Positions 60,219-64,000 of a stretch of 64,000 nt of DNA are shown piece after piece. Location of the stretch: assembly GCF_001594145.1 (NCBI RefSeq), contig NZ_LVCF01000040.1, positions 124,001 through 188,000 of the forward strand, read 5' to 3'. Positions within the stretch are counted from its first letter, which is position 1; each line of letters begins with the position of its first letter. Under the pieces are notes generated by a model. It saw nothing but the letters and a program-made list of their open reading frames with translations, was not told where the DNA came from and searched no databases. The DNA is from Branchiibius sp. NY16-3462-2. Its GTDB lineage: Bacteria > Actinomycetota > Actinomycetes > Actinomycetales > Dermatophilaceae. Made by a program: the position numbers and the translations under genes.

Positions 60219-60889
60219 TGTTCGCCTACTTCCGGGATCACTTCGCAGAAGTGATGAACGAACTGTGGGCACACACCTGGCTGTCCACGGTGCCCGTCGT
60301 GATCGGCCTGCTGCTGGCACTGCCTCTGGGGTGGATCGCGCGACGCTACTCGTTCACCTATCCCCCGATCATGACGGTGACCGGCCTGCTCTACACGATC
60401 CCCTCGATCGCGTTGTTCGTGCTGATCCCACCGCTGCTCGGGCTGGACCCGCTGACGCCGCTGCAGGTGCCGATCGCGCTGACCATCTACTCGGTGGCGT
60501 TGCTGGTGCGGGTGGTTGCGGACGGCCTGGGATCGGTGAGCGAGACGACCACCAACGCCGCAACCGCGATCGGCTACACCGGCCCGCGGCGGTTCTTCGC
60601 CGTGGACCTGCCGGTCGCCGTACCTGTCATCAGCGCCGGGGTCCGGGTCGCGGTCGTCTCCAACGTGAGCATCGTCGCCGTTGCCGGCACGATCGGCATG
60701 ACCAACCTCGGATCGTTGTTCGACCAGGGCTACCAACTGTCGGTGAACGGTCCGTACTACCCGCCGATCCTGCTCGGTCTGGTGCTGTGCATCCTGCTGG
60801 CGCTGGTCCTGGACGGGCTGGTCGTGCTCGCGACCCGACTGCTCACCCCGTGGCGTCGGGCCGGCGCCTCCGTCGGAGCGCCCGCATGA
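60218..60889 (+). CDS. opuCB: Osmoprotectant ABC importer permease, OpuCB-like
   Basis: 223 aa. Five or six membrane segments, starting LSTVPVVIGLLLALPLGWIA and including ATAIGYTGPRRFFAVDLPVA, an EAA-type loop. GTIGMTNLGSLFDQGY is typical of the family. It pairs with the permease encoded next. Confidence 0.9.
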   Translation: MFAYFRDHFAEVMNELWAHTWLSTVPVVIGLLLALPLGWIARRYSFTYPPIMTVTGLLYTIPSIALFVLIPPLLGLDPLTPLQVPIALTIYSVALLVRVVADGLGSVSETTTNAATAIGYTGPRRFFAVDLPVAVPVISAGVRVAVVSNVSIVAVAGTIGMTNLGSLFDQGYQLSVNGPYYPPILLGLVLCILLALVLDGLVVLATRLLTPWRRAGASVGAPA

Positions 60890-61647
60890 TCGGCCAGGTC
60901 CTGGAGTGGCTGAACGACCCGGCCCATTGGCGCAACATCGGCCCCTACACCGGCATCCGCACCCAGTTGCTGACGCACATCTGGTACTGCCTGATCGCAT
61001 TGTTCTTCGGAATCCTGATCGCTGTGCCACTGGGGCTGTGGATCGGCCACACCGGCCGCGCGAAGTGGATCGTCACCACCGCCAACGCGCTGCGCGCGAT
61101 TCCCACGGTCGGGTTGCTGATCCTGCTGGTCGTGATGATCGCGCCGCACTTCACCGGCCGTACGTCGGCGGGCTTCCTGATCCCGACCTTGATCGTGCTG
61201 GTCATCCTGGCCATCCCGCCGTTGCTGGCCGGCACCTACTCCGGCATCGACAACGTGGACGACAGCGTGCGCGATGCGGCCTACGGGATGGGGATGACCA
61301 GTCGGTCGGTGCTGTGGAAGGTCGAGGTCCCCAACGCCCTTCCGTTGATGTTCTCGGGCTTGCGCTCAGCGGCCCTGCAGGTCATCGCGACAGCGACCAT
61401 CGCGGCGTACGTCACACTCGGTGGTCTCGGCCGGTTCATCTACGACGGCCTGGCCCAGCAGGATTACCCCCAGATGATCGGTGGTGGTGTCTTGGTGGCT
61501 GGGCTAGCGTTGGCGACCGATATTGTCCTTGCCATAATCCAACGTTATGTAGTTTCACCCGGGGTGTCCGGCCGCTTCCGCCGGTCGAGCGCCTCGGACC
61601 AGAGGGTGTCGAACGACCCCGCCGAATTAGCCCTGGAGTTGTCATGA
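60886..61647 (+). CDS. opuCD: Osmoprotectant ABC importer permease, OpuCD-like
   Basis: 253 aa from the ATG at 60886, which overlaps the previous stop by 4 bases. Motifs are ALRAIPTVGLLILLVVMIAP, the EAA-type VRDAAYGMGMTSRSVLWKVE and TATIAAYVTLGGLGRFIYDG. The longer open frame to 60265 is shadow of opuCB. The C-terminus (SGRFRRSSASDQRVSNDP) is a cytoplasmic tail. Confidence 0.9.
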   Translation: MIGQVLEWLNDPAHWRNIGPYTGIRTQLLTHIWYCLIALFFGILIAVPLGLWIGHTGRAKWIVTTANALRAIPTVGLLILLVVMIAPHFTGRTSAGFLIPTLIVLVILAIPPLLAGTYSGIDNVDDSVRDAAYGMGMTSRSVLWKVEVPNALPLMFSGLRSAALQVIATATIAAYVTLGGLGRFIYDGLAQQDYPQMIGGGVLVAGLALATDIVLAIIQRYVVSPGVSGRFRRSSASDQRVSNDPAELALELS

Positions 61648-62597
61648 TCAAACGTTCCCTCGCCGCTGCAACCATCGCCGGACTCGCACTCGGGCTGTCC
61701 GGCTGCGGCAAGGACAGCGCCGCCGGCAACTCGGCCTCCCCCGGCGGCACCGGCGGTGCCACGATCGCCTCCCAGATGATCTTCGGTGGCCCCGCCGAGT
61801 TCCAGACCCGCGCCGACGGCCTGCCCGGGCTGACCAAGCACTACGGCGTGACGTTCAGCAAGTTCATCACCACCGACACCGGCGGCCCGGTCACGGTCAC
61901 GGCCCTGAAGAACGGACGGATCGACGCAGCCAACCTCTTCACGACCGACCCCTCGATCAAGGCCAACGACTTCGTCATCCTGACCGACCCGAAGTCCAAC
62001 TTCGCCGCGCAGAACGTGACGCCGATCGTCAACAAGGCCAAGGCCACCCAGGGCGTCAAGGACGTGCTGAACGCGATCTCCACCAAGCTGACCACCGTGG
62101 ACCTGGGCAACCTGGTCGGCGCCGTGCAGAACGACAAGAAGGACCCCGAGGTGGTGGCCAAGCAGTGGCTGGCCGACCACCCGCTGGGCACCCCCGCCAA
62201 CGCGGCATCCGGTGCGACGCTGACCGTCGGCTCGGCCAACTTCCCGGAGAACGTCGTGTTGGCCTGGATCTACGCCGATGCCCTCAAGGCCGCGGGGGCC
62301 AACATCTCCACCAAGATGAACATCGGCAGCCGTGAGAAGTACTTCCCGGCGCTGAAGTCCGGTTCCATCGACGTGTTCCCCGAGTACAACGGCGCCCTAC
62401 TGAGCTACCTCGACAAGAACGCCACGGCGACGACCACCGCGGAAGTCGACGCGGCGCTGGCCAAGGCGCTGCCCAGCAACCTCGAAGCCCTCAAGTCCTC
62501 GCCGGCAGAGGACTCCGACGCGATCGTGGTCACCAAGGCGACGGCCGAGAAGTACAACTTGACCTCGATCGCCGACCTGGCCAAGGCGGCTTCCTGA
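61644..62597 (+). CDS. opuCC: Osmoprotectant-binding lipoprotein, circularly permuted OpuCC-like
   Basis: 317 aa. Lipobox LGLSGC (Cys21) makes it a surface lipoprotein. Normal OpuCC/ProX-type proteins begin with a lobe containing TVGSxxFPE...IGSREKYFPAL...PEYxG and continue with a lobe containing FQTRxDGLPGL...ANLFTTDP...NVxPxVN...LTT. Here the order is reversed: residues 43-178 are the usual second half (FQTRADGLPGL, DAANLFTTDP, ISTKLTTVDL), and residues 190-317 are the usual first half (LTVGSANFPEN, NIGSREKYFPALKSG, VFPEYNGALL, ending SIADLAKAAS). Both halves are complete. Expected ligand: betaine or choline type. Confidence 0.9.
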   Translation: MIKRSLAAATIAGLALGLSGCGKDSAAGNSASPGGTGGATIASQMIFGGPAEFQTRADGLPGLTKHYGVTFSKFITTDTGGPVTVTALKNGRIDAANLFTTDPSIKANDFVILTDPKSNFAAQNVTPIVNKAKATQGVKDVLNAISTKLTTVDLGNLVGAVQNDKKDPEVVAKQWLADHPLGTPANAASGATLTVGSANFPENVVLAWIYADALKAAGANISTKMNIGSREKYFPALKSGSIDVFPEYNGALLSYLDKNATATTTAEVDAALAKALPSNLEALKSSPAEDSDAIVVTKATAEKYNLTSIADLAKAAS

Positions 62598-62623
62598 TCA
62601 ACGTCCAGCTCAGTCCCCACCGC

Positions 62624-62658
62624 GTTCGGGCGGCCTACGACCGGTAGGCCGCCCGAAC
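62624..62658. terminator. Terminator hairpin after opuC operon
   Basis: GTTCGGGCGGCCTAC and its complement form a 15-bp perfect stem with a 5-base loop (GACCG), 26 bases after the opuCC stop. It also contains the stop codon and last codons of the convergent PemK-like gene, so both transcripts end here. Confidence 0.8.
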
Positions 62659-63189
62659 CGCTTGTTCGACCTGCTCGAACCGATCCTGGGTCAGGGCACA
62701 TGCCTGTCGACGTACCCGGGCGGGGTCGATCCGCAACGTCCGGTTGACCCGCACCTCGCTGCGACGACCACTGGTGTCCCAGGGCCCGGAGCCGATATCC
62801 ACCCACAACCGCCCGGCCCGGCGTTCCTGGGCGGCGTCGCGGTCGTGGTCCTTGCTGGTCAGCGGCAGCGCCAGGAGCCACGGTCCGTCGGTTCCGATCA
62901 GCAGGACCGGGCGGTCCTTGCCCTGGCTGTAGTCCTCCTCGAAGGGCACCCAGGCCCACACGATCTCGCCGGGGTCGAACTGGTTGTCCGCGTGCGGGGC
63001 GTAACTGATCGGCGGCATGCCCTTGAAATCCCCTGGGTAGTCGCTCGACCTCTGGCCTGCGGGGACACTGCCGGGCCGATCTGCCGAGGACCCACTTCTG
63101 CGCGTCGCGGAGGACCCACTGCTCTGCGTCGCAGTCCGGACCGCGGACATCACGGACTCGAAGACCGATCGCCAACCTGAGGAAGCCAT
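62635..63189 (-). CDS. PemK/MazF-family toxin-like protein
   Basis: 184 aa. The CcdB/MazF-like barrel is seen in FDPGEIVWAWVPFEEDYSQG, KDRPVLLIGTDGPWLLAL and VRVNRTLRIDPARV; DRPVLL and the PF02452 pattern fit the PemK/MazF class. The N-terminal 45 residues are Ser/Arg-rich and probably disordered. No antitoxin gene adjoins it. Actinobacterial members of this size are commonly annotated as solitary, so toxicity is unproven. Its 3' end overlaps the terminator. Confidence 0.8.
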   Translation of the reverse strand: MASSGWRSVFESVMSAVRTATQSSGSSATRRSGSSADRPGSVPAGQRSSDYPGDFKGMPPISYAPHADNQFDPGEIVWAWVPFEEDYSQGKDRPVLLIGTDGPWLLALPLTSKDHDRDAAQERRAGRLWVDIGSGPWDTSGRRSEVRVNRTLRIDPARVRRQACALTQDRFEQVEQAVRAAYRS

Positions 63190-63328
63190 ACCGCCGATGG
63201 TAGGGGCTAACTACCTGTAACTCGATGTTCCTAGTACCGCGCGTACCCACTATCGGTTACGCTGTCGTAAGTGCGGACCGAGTACCGGGCACCGTCCGCC
63301 ACGTTCCCTGCTTCTTGAAAGGCGTGCC

Positions 63329-64000
63329 ATGAGCATCCTGAACACCAAACTGACGCCCGCCGACAAGGCACAGGCCTACGGCATGCGGCTGCTCACCAGA
63401 GCCGGTGGCCTGGATGCGATCAAGAACGACACGCTGCGCAAGCGCTTGGAGAAAATCCTCTACACCAGCGCCAAGCAAGGCTTCAAGGCGCAGACGGTGG
63501 CGGGCAAGGCCTTCGCCAAGAAGTCCGGCTCCGGCGCTCCGGTACGCGCCACCCCGAGCACGCCGAAGGCCGTCTTCGACCTGAACCCCACCGAGGACCA
63601 GGCGATGATCGCCGAGGCCGCCCGGGAGATCGCCGATGAGGTGATCCGGCCGGCCGCCGCCCAGGCCGACACCGAACGGGCGCTGCCGGACAAGGTGCGG
63701 GCGCAGGCTGCTGAGATGGGTCTGACCCTGGTGGGCGTCCCCGCCGAACTGGGCGGCATCGCCGAAGAAGCATCCGCCGTCACCGGCGTGCTGGTGTTGG
63801 AGCAGCTTTCCCGCGGCGACATGGGCCTGGCCGTCGCGCTGATGTCCAGCGCCGCCGTCGCCGGTGCCATCGCCAACTACGGTGACGCCGCGCAGCAGGC
63901 GACCTTCCTGCCGCCGTTCACCGACGAGAAGGACCCGGCCGTCGGCGCGCTGGCCATCCAGGAGCCGCAGCCGCTCTTCAACCCGGCCAAACCCGCGACG
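63329..64000 (+). CDS. Acyl-CoA dehydrogenase family protein, 5' part
   Basis: The frame is open to the right edge (224 codons). It starts MSILNTKLTPADKAQAYGMR and continues with an extended N-terminal region, then the acyl-CoA dehydrogenase N domain FDLNPTEDQAMIAEAAREIA, VPAELGGIAEEASAVTGVL and LSRGDMGLAVALMSSAAV. FAD- and substrate-binding residues further on are outside the window. The Lys-rich first 80 residues precede the usual start and recall long-form FadE proteins. The 139-base upstream region has a possible -10 box TACGCT near 63257. Confidence 0.88.
   Translation, partial: MSILNTKLTPADKAQAYGMRLLTRAGGLDAIKNDTLRKRLEKILYTSAKQGFKAQTVAGKAFAKKSGSGAPVRATPSTPKAVFDLNPTEDQAMIAEAAREIADEVIRPAAAQADTERALPDKVRAQAAEMGLTLVGVPAELGGIAEEASAVTGVLVLEQLSRGDMGLAVALMSSAAVAGAIANYGDAAQQATFLPPFTDEKDPAVGALAIQEPQPLFNPAKPAT

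Noticed and set aside
1..64000. CRISPR arrays, prophage genes, rRNA operons
   Set aside because: No regularly spaced repeats, phage structural genes or rRNA-like conserved stretches were seen on reading the window.

Overview
The window is about 64 kb of chromosome from a high-GC Gram-positive actinobacterium. Codon use is strongly GC3-biased, GTG and TTG starts are frequent, and stops and starts often overlap by 4 bases. The gene content fits the order Micrococcales, perhaps a Dermacoccaceae/Intrasporangiaceae-like lineage (inference): a mycothiol-type DinB/maleylpyruvate isomerase protein, DUF3097 beside hrcA-dnaJ, a single-chain leuA with an actinobacterial leader structure, and a nadABC operon beside an NrtR-like gene. 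I saw no rRNA, tRNA, CRISPR array, prophage or complete insertion sequence. Most of the window is ordinary core genome.

Layout. 0-3.5 kb: end of a sulfurtransferase, dusB, and a flavin reductase plus luciferase-like monooxygenase pair. 3.7-7.3 kb: a two-component system with an ABC-2 exporter. 7.35-11.8 kb: a small membrane protein and a potDABC-type polyamine importer. 12-13.5 kb: uppS and recO. 13.6-19 kb: accessory enzymes (VOC protein, phosphotransferase, FAD oxidoreductase, DksA-like zinc finger, DUF5701, LysE). 19-21.5 kb: a low-density patch with small ORFs, an IS481-like transposase remnant and three decayed IS-end-like repeats. 21.5-24 kb: AlkB homologue, ClC channel, methyltransferase. 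24-27.5 kb: a second two-component/ABC-2 module with the same gene order as the first. 27.5-31 kb: class III aminotransferase, mycothiol-type enzyme, hydroxyacid-oxoacid transhydrogenase. 31-32.9 kb: leuA with a structured leader. 33-38.3 kb: MauE-thioredoxin fusion, protealysin-like M4 protease, RibD-type reductase, pyrE, VapBC, aldo/keto reductase. 38.3-45.8 kb: housekeeping run on the minus strand (hrcA, dnaJ, rsmE, phoH, ybeY, CorC-like, era, methyltransferase) headed by a CIRCE operator. 45.8-51.1 kb: DUF3097, NrtR-like regulator, nadA-nadB-nadC. 51-55.9 kb: GNAT, hemW, DUF4442, trmB, lepA. 56-57.6 kb: two tandem secreted paralogues of unknown function with duplicated promoters. 57.6-62.6 kb: an ammonia-lyase-like protein with an altered MIO triad, divergent from an opuC-type osmoprotectant importer whose binding protein is circularly permuted. 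62.6-64 kb: PemK/MazF-like toxin and the start of an acyl-CoA dehydrogenase.

The most unusual items are: the permuted substrate-binding protein (61644-62597); the tandem secreted pair with an almost identical 5' block and operator set (56049-57621); the ammonia-lyase homologue with Gly-Thr-Gly in place of Ala-Ser-Gly and a 14-base poly-G tract at its end; a paired motif with an exact 52-bp period upstream of two operons; and an ABC ATPase whose Walker A Ser/Thr is replaced by Leu. All calls come from reading the sequence and remembered family features. No database search was run.
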